A stretch of 38,608 bases of DNA from Candidatus Omnitrophota bacterium (GTDB taxonomy: Bacteria > Omnitrophota > Gorgyraeia > Gygaellales > Profunditerraquicolaceae), in NCBI GenBank assembly GCA_026387475.1, contig JAPLLN010000050.1, positions 1 to 38,608 of the forward strand, written 5' to 3'. Below, piece by piece: positions 17,774 to 26,043 of this stretch. The first letter of the stretch is position 1, and each line of letters begins with the position of its first letter. The position numbers were made by a program, and so were the translations under genes. The notes below the pieces were generated by a model, which ran no database searches, was not told the DNA's origin, and was given only the letters and a program-made list of their open reading frames with translations.

Positions 17774-18844
17774 TTAATCTAACGCCCTTTCTATTATTCC
17801 TCCGCCTAATACCTTATCCCTGGAGTAGAATACTGCGGACTGGCCCGGGGTAATAGCAAACTGCGGATGCTTAAAGGTTATTTTTAGTTTATTTTTAAAA
17901 GCAACAACCTCTGCGGCTGCTTCTTTGTGATTATACCTTATGCGCACCTTTAAAACAACTTTCTTTTTTATAGGTTTTGCAATAAAATGCGCGTCTTTGA
18001 CCAGGAGTTGTTTCTTTAGAACATCTTCTTTGGCGCCCAGGGTCAATTCATCAGTCTTAGGATCTATCTTGGTTATATAAACCGGATAACCCAAAGCAAC
18101 CCCCAGGCCTTCGCGCTGACCGATGGTATAAAATGCGACACCTTTATGCGAACCGAGCACATTCCCTTTTTTATCCACAATCTCCCCGGGCCTGATTTTA
18201 TCCTTCAGATAGCTTTTGATAAACGGACGGTAATCTACTTCGGGCAAGAAGCATATCTCCTGGCTTCCTACCTTATCCGCCACTGCCAGGCCGAATTTCC
18301 TGGCTAATTCCCTGACTTGTGTCTTAGTGTATCCGCCGAGAGGAAAGATCAAATGTTTAAGCTGATTTTGGCTTAGGCGATAAAGGAAATACGATTGGTC
18401 TTTATGTAAATCTTTGGCTTTCTTGAGTTGGAGGCCGTCTTTGATTTTAGCGATCCTTACATAGTGGCCGGTAGCCAGATATTTAGCATCCAGAGAGAGC
18501 GCTTTTTTAAGCAAATGGTCGAATTTCAGATATTGATTGCAGCGCACGCAAGGGTTAGGCGTGCGGCCGCTGGCGTATTCCGCCAGAAAATCCTTGATCA
18601 CATACTCATTAAGGGCCTTCTGCATATTCAGCACATAATGCTTGATCCCTAATTTATGACAGACACGCCGGGCATCCTCAATTCCCTGAATGCCGCAACA
18701 GGCAGGCTTTTTTCTATCGGCGTCTTTCAGGTTAAAACACATAGTAATACCGATAACCTCATAGCCCTGCTCCTTTAAGAGAGCTGCCGCCACCGAGGAA
18801 TCCACCCCCCCGCTCATCGCCACAACTACACGAATCTTTTTCAT
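17774..18844 (-). CDS. mnmA: tRNA-specific 2-thiouridylase
   Basis: VVAMSGGVDSSVAAALLKEQG, TPNPCVRCNQYLKFD, KDQSYFLY. Confidence 0.96.
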   Translation of the reverse strand: MKKIRVVVAMSGGVDSSVAAALLKEQGYEVIGITMCFNLKDADRKKPACCGIQGIEDARRVCHKLGIKHYVLNMQKALNEYVIKDFLAEYASGRTPNPCVRCNQYLKFDHLLKKALSLDAKYLATGHYVRIAKIKDGLQLKKAKDLHKDQSYFLYRLSQNQLKHLIFPLGGYTKTQVRELARKFGLAVADKVGSQEICFLPEVDYRPFIKSYLKDKIRPGEIVDKKGNVLGSHKGVAFYTIGQREGLGVALGYPVYITKIDPKTDELTLGAKEDVLKKQLLVKDAHFIAKPIKKKVVLKVRIRYNHKEAAAEVVAFKNKLKITFKHPQFAITPGQSAVFYSRDKVLGGGIIERALD

Positions 18845-18849
18845 ATAAT

Positions 18850-19179
18850 TTAAGCTCGGTACATAATTACGTTAGCTTTCTCCAACGTAATTAAGCCTTC
18901 TTTTACCATCTTGTCAAACTCGGGGAGGATTTGATTGATCTTTTCTTCGCTATCGACTATCTCTATGACTATGGGCAGATCCTCCGAGAGGCGCAATAAT
19001 TTAGCCGTATGCATATGGCTCTTGCAGCCAAAACCCATAAATCCTTTAATCACGGTTGCTCCCGCCATCCCCCGCTTTTTAGCGAGCAGGACAATTTCTT
19101 CATAAAGCGGCTTCCCATTCCATTTATCGGCTTCTCCGATAAAAATCCTCAACAATTTCCCGTCTGCCGGAATCTTCAT
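18850..19179 (-). CDS. DUF190 domain protein associated with crcB
   Basis: LRIFIGEADKWNGKPLYEEIVLLAKKRGMAGATVIKGFMGFG. Confidence 0.92.
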   Translation of the reverse strand: MKIPADGKLLRIFIGEADKWNGKPLYEEIVLLAKKRGMAGATVIKGFMGFGCKSHMHTAKLLRLSEDLPIVIEIVDSEEKINQILPEFDKMVKEGLITLEKANVIMYRA

Positions 19180-19195
19180 ATTGCCTCCTTTAATA

Positions 19196-19570
19196 TTATA
19201 TTACTTCGCCCAATATTACGCCGATCCTAAAAACTAAAAAACCTACTACCACGCTACTTAATATATTCGCGAATGCCCTAATGGATTCTCCGTCTTTTAT
19301 TAGGTTATTAGTCTCCAGGATAATGGTCGAGAACGTGGTGAAGGCCCCGCAAAACCCGATCATCAACAGAAGCTTTGCGTTAGAATCAAGCAAGAACTTG
19401 TTTTCAGAGACCGACACTAAGAAACCGATTATAAAACAACCGGACAGATTAACCGCCAGAGTCCCGTATGGGAAACTTGTTCCGAAGACCCTGTAGATAA
19501 ACCCGGACAATAAATAACGGGCTAATGTACCTATTGTACCACCGATAACCAGATTAATAAACTTTATCAT
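19196..19570 (-). CDS. crcB: Fluoride channel CrcB/FluC
   Basis: GGTIGTLARYLLSGF...FPYGTLAVNLSGCFIIGFL...GFCGAFTTFSTI; true start MIKFINLVIGG with GGAGGG SD; ORF-track start at 19624 lies inside the riboswitch. Confidence 0.94.
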   Translation of the reverse strand: MIKFINLVIGGTIGTLARYLLSGFIYRVFGTSFPYGTLAVNLSGCFIIGFLVSVSENKFLLDSNAKLLLMIGFCGAFTTFSTIILETNNLIKDGESIRAFANILSSVVVGFLVFRIGVILGEVI

Positions 19571-19587
19571 AAGATCTTCCCTCCTTA

Positions 19588-19620
19588 AAAATAAAAAACC
19601 CCTACTTTTATAAGTAGAGG
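19588..19620 (-). terminator. Intrinsic terminator forming the expression platform of the fluoride riboswitch
   Basis: Minus strand CCTCTACTTATAAAAGTAGGGGTTTTTTATTTTT; the 5' arm shares CCTCTAC with the aptamer 3' end. Confidence 0.85.
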
Positions 19621-19673
19621 TCATCAGCCGGAATTTTTACGGCGGTTCCCTTAGGCGAACCTCATCGCCCTCC
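19614..19673 (-). ncRNA. Fluoride riboswitch (crcB motif RNA)
   Basis: Minus strand GGGAGGGCGATGAGGTTCGCCTAAGGGAACCGCCGTAAAAATTCCGGCTGATGACCTCTAC matches the known motif (GGGCGATG..GCCC..GCTGATG.CCTCTAC pattern) directly upstream of crcB. Confidence 0.95.
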
Positions 19674-19686
19674 CAAATGTTAATCT

Positions 19687-19714
19687 ATTATATCAAAAAT
19701 TAATTAACGGACAA
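19687..19714 (-). promoter_or_regulatory. Sigma70 promoter (TTGTCC-N16-TATAAT) upstream of fluoride riboswitch
   Basis: Minus strand TTGTCCGTTAATTAATTTTTGATATAAT. Confidence 0.65.
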
Positions 19715-19732
19715 GGTAAATTAATGGCTTGA

Positions 19733-20248
19733 TTATGAAGGTTTCTCTATATAGAAGCCCAACGGCCCTTTCTTTTTAATCGGCGGCGGCTCTATTAGTT
19801 CCTTGAGCGCCTTGAAGACTATAAGGAATTGTTTATCGTATTTCTTCTCCAGCTCTTCAATCTTGCGCTTCAGGTTTACGCTGGTCAAAAGCACCCTGCG
19901 CAGCTGAATAAACGCCCGCATAATCTGGATGTTCACGCGTATTGCCCTCTTGCTGCGCAATACGCTGGAAAGCATAGCAACACCTTGTTCGGTGAAAACG
20001 TACGGCAACTTACGCGTACCGCCCCAGCTTGATATGCCATTTTGGCACATCAAGTTCTCGAATTCCTCCCTGGTTAATTGAAACATAAAGTCTTCGGGAA
20101 ACCTGTCAATATTGCGCCTAACCTGACGAGTCAATTGGCCCGTATCTACCTCATACAGTTTCGATAGGTCCCGATCTAACATAACCCTTTTACCTCTGAT
20201 TAATAGAATCTTTGCTGCGACTATATCCACCAAAATACCGTTAGCCAT
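19733..20248 (-). CDS. ORF6N domain-containing protein
   Basis: KILLIRGKRVMLDRDLSKLYEVDTGQLTRQVRRNIDRFPEDFMFQLTREEFENL...LPYVFTEQGVAMLSSVLRS. Confidence 0.93.
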   Translation of the reverse strand: MANGILVDIVAAKILLIRGKRVMLDRDLSKLYEVDTGQLTRQVRRNIDRFPEDFMFQLTREEFENLMCQNGISSWGGTRKLPYVFTEQGVAMLSSVLRSKRAIRVNIQIMRAFIQLRRVLLTSVNLKRKIEELEKKYDKQFLIVFKALKELIEPPPIKKKGPLGFYIEKPS

Positions 20249-20355
20249 ATTCCCCTCTCCTTTCTACATCAATAGACGAAGAGGATGGCAAAATCTAACG
20301 CAGAAAAACTGTATTAGCGGACTGACGCGGCGCGATTTCGAGCGAATAGATGCTT

Positions 20356-20434
20356 AGTTTTACGGGAGACGCCGGTGAAGCCTCGAGGAGCATATAGCGA
20401 CGAGAGGCAAACCGGCGGCAGGACCCGTAAAACT
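20356..20434. repeat. 79-nt nested inverted repeat / structured element of unknown function
   Basis: AGTTTTACGGG ... CCCGTAAAACT (11 bp perfect), inside it CGCCGGT/ACCGGCG (7 bp), inside that GCCTC/GAGGC (5 bp). Confidence 0.75.
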
Positions 20435-20440
20435 CCCACA

Positions 20441-20475
20441 AAACAAAGAGGCCCGGAAATTCCTTCCCGAGCCTC
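20441..20475 (-). terminator. Intrinsic terminator downstream of cold-shock gene
   Basis: Minus strand GAGGCTCGGGAAGGAATTTCCGGGCCTCTTTGTTTT. Confidence 0.75.
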
Positions 20476-20500
20476 TAATGTTTGTCTCAACTACCAGGTC

Positions 20501-20701
20501 TTATAGCTTCACTACGTTCTTAGCTTGCTCACCTTTGGGGCCTTTTTCGATCTCGAACTCGACTTCCTGGCCTTCCTCTAAGGTCTTATAGCCATCACCC
20601 GTGATCGCTGTGTGATGCACAAATACATCAGCACCCGATTCAGGAGTAATAAACCCATAACCCTTCTGGTTTGAGAACCACTTTACTTTACCTTTTGCCA
20701 T
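20501..20701 (-). CDS. Cold-shock protein (CspA family)
   Basis: [30 protein letters not shown]. Confidence 0.97.
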   Translation of the reverse strand: MAKGKVKWFSNQKGYGFITPESGADVFVHHTAITGDGYKTLEEGQEVEFEIEKGPKGEQAKNVVKL

Positions 20702-20749
20702 TACTTACTACCTCCTTTCCTACTATATTTGCAATAGTAAATAACGGCG

Positions 20750-20787
20750 AAAAAAAACCGCAAGGCGGACAACTTATTACCTTACGG
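20750..20787 (-). terminator. Terminator-like hairpin within the cold-shock gene leader (possible attenuator)
   Basis: Minus strand CCGTAAGG-TAATAAGTTGTCCG-CCTTGCGG-TTTTTTTT: 8-bp stem plus T8, between promoter and start codon. Confidence 0.6.
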
Positions 20788-20825
20788 CTAAAGCCCTTCC
20801 ACTCCTTATTTACTACTTCTGAAAA

Positions 20826-20853
20826 AGTATACAACAATTATTATATTAGTCAA
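20826..20853 (-). promoter_or_regulatory. Sigma70 promoter TTGACT-N16-TATACT of cold-shock gene
   Basis: Minus strand TTGACTAATATAATAATTGTTGTATACT. Confidence 0.7.
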
Positions 20854-20868
20854 GCGATTATTTGACTT

Positions 20869-21162
20869 TTAAGCCCTGACCTGGTCGACTTTGCTAAGGT
20901 TAAAGTACCCTAACACCTTGACCCGCGCCTTGGATTTACCCACCAGCCAATCATGGTATTTGCCCATAAAACGGTCATGCCGGGCCTTCGCCTTCCATTC
21001 GTAAACCGAAGCGTATTGATCCTTAAAACCATGGCGCTTCATCGTGTAGTAGGCGATAAAACCCTTAGCCTTTTTGGCATAAGCTGCCCACATCCTGGAG
21101 TCTTTGCGGTATTGAGCTACTTCTTTAGGCTTGATCTCGAATAATACTGAATGAATGAACAT
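20869..21162 (-). CDS. Hypothetical protein, possible ABM/ferredoxin-like-fold (dimeric alpha-beta barrel) domain
   Basis: 97 aa MFIHSVLFEIKPKEVAQYRKDSRMWAAYAKKAKGFIAYYTMKR...YASVYEWKAKARHDRFMGKYHDWL. Confidence 0.6.
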   Translation of the reverse strand: MFIHSVLFEIKPKEVAQYRKDSRMWAAYAKKAKGFIAYYTMKRHGFKDQYASVYEWKAKARHDRFMGKYHDWLVGKSKARVKVLGYFNLSKVDQVRA

Positions 21163-21183
21163 TTATCCTCCCGTAGGATAATT

Positions 21184-21211
21184 ATTATATACGCGAAAAC
21201 CGTATTTCCAA
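21184..21211 (-). promoter_or_regulatory. Putative promoter TTGGAA-N16-TATAAT upstream of 97-aa ORF
   Basis: Minus strand TTGGAAATACGGTTTTCGCGTATATAAT. Confidence 0.5.
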
Positions 21212-21218
21212 GACAAAT

Positions 21219-23018
21219 TTACCACTGCAGCCTTACTCCGCCTTCAAGCCACCTGCCGGGCTGGGGTATACCCTCGATCTCTTCGTAATCAACGTTGCCT
21301 AAATTAGTCCCTTCAAAAAACACCTGCGAATTCCTGTTAATGTCATAGCTTAGGCGCATGCTAAGCAGAAACCATCCTCCTCTGCCGGGTTTTTTCTTAT
21401 AAACAAAACCCAGCTCCTGCGCCCCGAAAGGAAGATGGAAGATCAGCGCGCTGTTAAACAGATGCTTAGTGTAGTTCGGGCCGTATTTATAGATAAGCCC
21501 CGACTCGTTGATATTCTTATTAACGTAAGTATACCCGGCGTTAAGATCAGCGATCTTATTCAATTTTAGCTTTATGTTGTTTTCAAACCCGAGCACCTTA
21601 TCGCTGGTGATATTCTCCACCTGCCATTTGGCCTGGGACGGAGAATGTTTTACCCAGTCGATCACATCTTTCTCTTGTCTGAAGAAGAATGTCCCGTTAT
21701 AAGCGACACGGGAAGACTTAAAATCATATCCGGCCTGATAATTTAAGGCGCTCTCCGCGCTCAAATTCGCATCACCCAGGGTAGTCGGATCGCTGTAATA
21801 AAGTTCGGTAAACGACGGTATGCGCATACTGCGGGAAACCCCTAGATTAAAAGAATTAAAATCATTCAAGGAATATTTTAACGCGAGCGATCCGGTATTA
21901 ACACCGTCGAATGTGGAAAAATCGTCAAACCTGAACGATGCGCCCAAAGAAAGATTACCCGGCAGGTCCTTGGAATCATCCAGAAATATGCTCTGGTGCT
22001 CGCGAATATGTTTCCCCAGGTTGGAAGAGCGTATTAGTTCCTGCCCGTATTCAAGCCCCAGCCCCGCCTTACCTATAATACCGGCGTCCTTCTGAAAATA
22101 AATATTCGGGGTGAACATATCCGTGCGGTGGTCATTGCGGTAGGTTGAGCGCTGCAGGGTCTTATCCAAAAGGAATTTATCAAAGTGCCTGCGCCAGAGA
22201 AAATTAGGCTTAATAGTAAGGCCTTCTTTTTCCAGGACCAAACCGGTATTTAACAAGAAGGTCTTAGTCCACTCTTTTGATTCGTATTTACTGCCGGGAG
22301 TGTAAAAATCAAACGCGCCGAATTCTTTCTCCTGGTAACCGAAATTCAGATTAAATGCGCCGTTGGGAAGATCGACGCTCGAAGTTAAATTAGAAGTAAA
22401 CTTCCTGAAATCCGTATCCGGCTTAAAACCTCCGGACTGGGCGTTTTCAACCGAAATACGCGCGCCGATATTATTTATCTTATCGCTGGCGCTAAACAGG
22501 ACCGATCCGGTGCGATACTCTCCTCCTTTAAGCTCAAGGAAGAGTTTTCTCTCCTGCGGCTTCTTGACCTGAAAGTTTATAGCGCCCCCCATAGCATCCG
22601 GGCCGAAGACCGATGACCCGGCTCCGGGGATCACTTCAATACGCTCTAGATCCTGGCTGGTAAACGGCAGGTCGGAATTGTGATGCGCGGTCTGCGGGTC
22701 ATTGATGCGCTGGCCCGACAAAAGCATAAGCACGCCCTGAAAGGTCGAGCCTCGCAGAGAGAAATCCGTCTGGATACCTTCCTTTAACGAACGGCTCTGC
22801 AGGTCAACCGGAGTAATGCCCAGGGTCTCGACAGGCGAATCCGCGGGGAGGTCCCCGGCAGTATCGTATCTTACGCTATAGGCGCTGCTTAAATGCACCT
22901 TGGCCTTGCTTACGACAATGGGTTCGAGCTTAAATCCGGAATTATCTTCAGCCGCGACCGGGCCGCAGACAAGGAAGATCAAAATAAAAAATAAACCGTA
23001 TACCCTGTTTTTCAGCAT
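21219..23018 (-). CDS. TonB-dependent outer-membrane receptor (BtuB-like architecture); candidate biotin-related transporter
   Basis: Signal peptide, plug-domain text (GSTFQGVLMLLSGQRINDPQTAHHNSDLPFTSQDLERIEVIPGAGSSVFGPDAMGGAINFQVK) and beta-barrel; substrate guess rests on the upstream BirA-type operator. Confidence 0.92.
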   Translation of the reverse strand: MLKNRVYGLFFILIFLVCGPVAAEDNSGFKLEPIVVSKAKVHLSSAYSVRYDTAGDLPADSPVETLGITPVDLQSRSLKEGIQTDFSLRGSTFQGVLMLLSGQRINDPQTAHHNSDLPFTSQDLERIEVIPGAGSSVFGPDAMGGAINFQVKKPQERKLFLELKGGEYRTGSVLFSASDKINNIGARISVENAQSGGFKPDTDFRKFTSNLTSSVDLPNGAFNLNFGYQEKEFGAFDFYTPGSKYESKEWTKTFLLNTGLVLEKEGLTIKPNFLWRRHFDKFLLDKTLQRSTYRNDHRTDMFTPNIYFQKDAGIIGKAGLGLEYGQELIRSSNLGKHIREHQSIFLDDSKDLPGNLSLGASFRFDDFSTFDGVNTGSLALKYSLNDFNSFNLGVSRSMRIPSFTELYYSDPTTLGDANLSAESALNYQAGYDFKSSRVAYNGTFFFRQEKDVIDWVKHSPSQAKWQVENITSDKVLGFENNIKLKLNKIADLNAGYTYVNKNINESGLIYKYGPNYTKHLFNSALIFHLPFGAQELGFVYKKKPGRGGWFLLSMRLSYDINRNSQVFFEGTNLGNVDYEEIEGIPQPGRWLEGGVRLQW

Positions 23019-23024
23019 ACGGTT

Positions 23025-23052
23025 ATTATAAAAGTTTAGAGCTAATTGTCAA
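23025..23052 (-). promoter_or_regulatory. Sigma70 promoter TTGACA-N16-TATAAT of TonB receptor; -35 lies in BirA operator arm
   Basis: Minus strand TTGACAATTAGCTCTAAACTTTTATAAT, followed 6 nt later by the ATG. Confidence 0.8.
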
Positions 23053-23077
23053 CCAATTATTTATTACTGGTTGACAT
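23046..23077. promoter_or_regulatory. BirA-type biotin operator
   Basis: TTGTCAACC-N14-GGTTGACAT; inner arms TGTCAACCA/TGGTTGACA perfect inverted repeat; adjacent to a birA encoding an HTH domain. Confidence 0.78.
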
Positions 23078-24033
23078 TACCTCGCATGCACCACGTCCCC
23101 GGCCATCACCTTCTTGATGACCCCCGAGTCTTTGCGGATGAGGAGCCCGCCGTCAATATCGATATTTACCGCCTCCCCCTCAATATGCTCCCTCTGGCAA
23201 TAGACCTTGACCCTTTTGCCCAAAGTCAGGCTGTATTCGCGCCATTTTTCCAGAACACCCTTGACTCCTTTTTGCTGCCAGGCCAGATAGTTATACTCCA
23301 TGCGGCGCAAGATTTCTTGCAAAAGCCCCACGCGGTTTAACTCCTCTTTTTTCTGCTCTTTTAATGAAGTAGCGCCGCTGATCAATGCCAATTTACCGTT
23401 ATTGACGTTCAATCCGATACCGATGACCACAAAATTTACCTTATCCATCTCGGCGTTAAGCTCCGTAAGTATCCCGCCGATCTTTTTATGGTGAATGAAT
23501 ATATCATTTGGCCATTTGATCTCACAGGAGATGCCCGTGAATTCCTTAATCGCCTCGACAATACTCACCCCCGCAAGAATGGTAAGTATCGAGGCCGAGT
23601 TAGGCAGGACCTTGGGCCTTAAGATCAAAGAGAAATATAATCCTTTATATTTAGGAGAAAACCAGTTTCGCCCCATCCTTCCCCTGCCCTTGGTCTGCGA
23701 TTCCGTCAAAACCAGCGTCCCGTCAACAGCGCCCTTCAAGCCGAGTTGCCCCGCGGCATCCATAGTCGAAGAGACGCTGTCAAAATATATTATCTTCTTC
23801 CCCAGTATCTGGGTATTCAGGCCGCGCAGGACTTCAAATTCAAATAATCTGTCCGGGGCTGACTCCAGGCGGTAGCCTAAATGCGGGACAGCCACGATAT
23901 CGTAGCCGTTATCGCGTAATTCCTGGATATGTTTCCAGAGCGCCTGACGGCTTACACCTAACCGTGAGCTTATCTGGTCGCCGGAAACATAATCCTGTTT
24001 CTTTCTAAGGGCTTCTAAGATTTTTTCTTGCAT
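23077..24033 (-). CDS. birA: Bifunctional biotin ligase/repressor BirA
   Basis: N-terminal HTH (DYVSGDQISSRLGVSRQALWKHIQELRDNGYDI) plus ligase motif GRGRMGRNWFSPKYKGLYFSLIL and KWPNDI. Confidence 0.96.
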   Translation of the reverse strand: MQEKILEALRKKQDYVSGDQISSRLGVSRQALWKHIQELRDNGYDIVAVPHLGYRLESAPDRLFEFEVLRGLNTQILGKKIIYFDSVSSTMDAAGQLGLKGAVDGTLVLTESQTKGRGRMGRNWFSPKYKGLYFSLILRPKVLPNSASILTILAGVSIVEAIKEFTGISCEIKWPNDIFIHHKKIGGILTELNAEMDKVNFVVIGIGLNVNNGKLALISGATSLKEQKKEELNRVGLLQEILRRMEYNYLAWQQKGVKGVLEKWREYSLTLGKRVKVYCQREHIEGEAVNIDIDGGLLIRKDSGVIKKVMAGDVVHAR

Positions 24034-24067
24034 GATTATTTTTTATCGCCTGCCCCGTGAAGAAGGC

Positions 24068-25246
24068 TTATTTACCGGGTTTATTTACGGGGTAGAGCGG
24101 AGACATGGCGCGTAATTTGCTTACGATCTTAGGCAGGTTATCCATAAAATAATTTATATCGTCCTCTGTCGTCCAGCGGCCCATACTTATCCTTAACGAT
24201 CCGTGGGCGACTTCATGAGTAAGGCCGATAGCCAAGAGTACATGCGACGGCTCAAGAGACGACGAGGTACAGGCTGAACCGGTGGAACAAGCGATACCCA
24301 ACATATCCAGATTCAATAGTATTGATTCCCCTTCGATATATTTTATGGAGAAATTAACGTTATTAGGGAGCCTCTTAATAGGATGCCCGTTAAGGATCAC
24401 ATCCGGGATCTTCTCGGGTATCTCTTTGATCATCCTGTCGCGCAAGGCGCTCTGGAATTTCGCTTCTTTTTCCAGGTTCTGGCGGCATAATTCCACGGCC
24501 TTACCCAAGCCGACTATACCCGTGGTATTATAAGTAGATGCGCGCCTGCCTTTTTCCTGATCCCCGCCGTGCAGAAATCTTTCCACGCGCGTGCCTTTTC
24601 TGATATACAGAGCGCCTACGCCTTTAGGCCCGTAAAATTTATGCACCGAAAGCGATAAAAGATCGACATTCAAGTCGTCCACATTCACGGGAATGTGGCC
24701 TACGGTCTGCACCGCGTCGGTATGAAAATATACGCCCTTTTCGTGAGCGATCGATCCTATCTCGGCGACGGGTTGAATAGTGCCGATCTCATTATTAGCG
24801 TGCATTACCGATATAAGAATTGTCTTATCGGTAATAGCCTTCTTGATATCACCCGGATCGACTAATCCGAATTTATCTACTCCGATAAAGGTGACCTTAA
24901 AACCTCTTTTTTCTAAAAATTTGCAGGGCTCGCTCACCGCGTGATGTTCGATAGCGGTTGTAATAATATGATTGCCTTTCTTTTCCATTGCCCTGGCCAC
25001 ACCTTCGACAGCAGTGTTATCCGACTCTGTGCCGCCGGAAGTAAAAACGATCTCTTCCGGTTTAGCCCCTAAAAATGAGGCGAGGCTTTCGCGCGCATCC
25101 TCTATACCCTTTTTGGCATCTTGACCGAACGAATGCAGGCTAGAGGCATTTCCGGACAACTCAAAAAAATACGGCTCCATTGCCTTAAGCACCTCGGGGT
25201 CGCAAGGCGTAGTAGCGGCGTAATCTAAATATACTTTTTTCATCAT
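24068..25246 (-). CDS. Cysteine desulfurase (NifS/IscS family)
   Basis: VYLDYAATTPCDPEV, SVHKFYGPKGVGALYIRKG, ACSTGSACTSSSLEPSHVL. Confidence 0.95.
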   Translation of the reverse strand: MMKKVYLDYAATTPCDPEVLKAMEPYFFELSGNASSLHSFGQDAKKGIEDARESLASFLGAKPEEIVFTSGGTESDNTAVEGVARAMEKKGNHIITTAIEHHAVSEPCKFLEKRGFKVTFIGVDKFGLVDPGDIKKAITDKTILISVMHANNEIGTIQPVAEIGSIAHEKGVYFHTDAVQTVGHIPVNVDDLNVDLLSLSVHKFYGPKGVGALYIRKGTRVERFLHGGDQEKGRRASTYNTTGIVGLGKAVELCRQNLEKEAKFQSALRDRMIKEIPEKIPDVILNGHPIKRLPNNVNFSIKYIEGESILLNLDMLGIACSTGSACTSSSLEPSHVLLAIGLTHEVAHGSLRISMGRWTTEDDINYFMDNLPKIVSKLRAMSPLYPVNKPGK

Positions 25247-26043
25247 ATTACCTCGTTCAAGCTCCCCGTGCGGTAACCTTCCAGATCCACGGTTATATAA
25301 TTATAACCCAATTTTTTTAATTTGTCGACTAGGGCTTTGCGTTTGGCGATCAAAAGCGGGACGTCGTTTTTATCGACTTCGATGCGGCATAATCCGTTGT
25401 AATGGCGTAAACGCACCTGGCTAAACCCGAGTTTTCTTAAGAATACTTCGCCCTTATTAATGCGCTCCAGTATCCGGCTGGAGATCGCTGTCCCGTAAGG
25501 GATGCGCGAGGCAAGGCAGGCAAGGCTGGGCTTATCCGCCGTAGGAAGCCATAAACGCTTGCTCATTTTGCGGATATCATCCTTGGTAAATCCCGCTTCC
25601 ACTAACGGAGAGCGCACCCCCATCTCTTTCTTTGCCCGGTTCCCGGGACGGAAGTCCGCTTTATCGCTGCAATTGCTGGCATCTAATACATATTTTAATT
25701 TATTGCGGTGAGCAATCGCCTTAAGTTTGCTGAAAAGCTCTTTTTTGCAGTAGTAGCAGCGTTGAGTAGGATTGGATATGAATTTTTTGTCTTTTACTTC
25801 ATCGGTGCGGATTATTTTATGGCGCGCGCCTACAAGCTTGGCGATCTTTTTAGCGTAGAGTAACTCTTCTTTCGGGTAAGTCGGGGAGGTCGCAGTGACG
25901 GCGAGCAGGCTTTCTTTGGGTAAAAGTGTGGCAGCTACTTTAAGCAGGAACGCGCTGTCAACTCCTCCGGAGAAAGCGATAAGGCAAGATCTATATTTTA
26001 AGATAAGTTTTTTAAGCTTATCCTGCTTACTATAAAGCGACAA
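25243..26043 (-). CDS. LarE-like ATP-dependent sulfur transferase (PP-loop)
   Basis: AFSGGVDSAFLLKVA; RCYYCKKELF; PSLACLASRIPYG. Confidence 0.88.
   Translation of the reverse strand: MSLYSKQDKLKKLILKYRSCLIAFSGGVDSAFLLKVAATLLPKESLLAVTATSPTYPKEELLYAKKIAKLVGARHKIIRTDEVKDKKFISNPTQRCYYCKKELFSKLKAIAHRNKLKYVLDASNCSDKADFRPGNRAKKEMGVRSPLVEAGFTKDDIRKMSKRLWLPTADKPSLACLASRIPYGTAISSRILERINKGEVFLRKLGFSQVRLRHYNGLCRIEVDKNDVPLLIAKRKALVDKLKKLGYNYITVDLEGYRTGSLNEVI

Noticed and set aside
19571-19624. N-terminal extension of CrcB in the ORF track (MTSTYKSRGFLFLRREDL)
   Set aside because: It translates the fluoride riboswitch/terminator; the MIKFI start has a good SD.
19733-20248. ORF6N gene as evidence for a prophage
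   Set aside because: ORF6N domains occur in phage but no other phage gene is nearby; treated as a lone gene.
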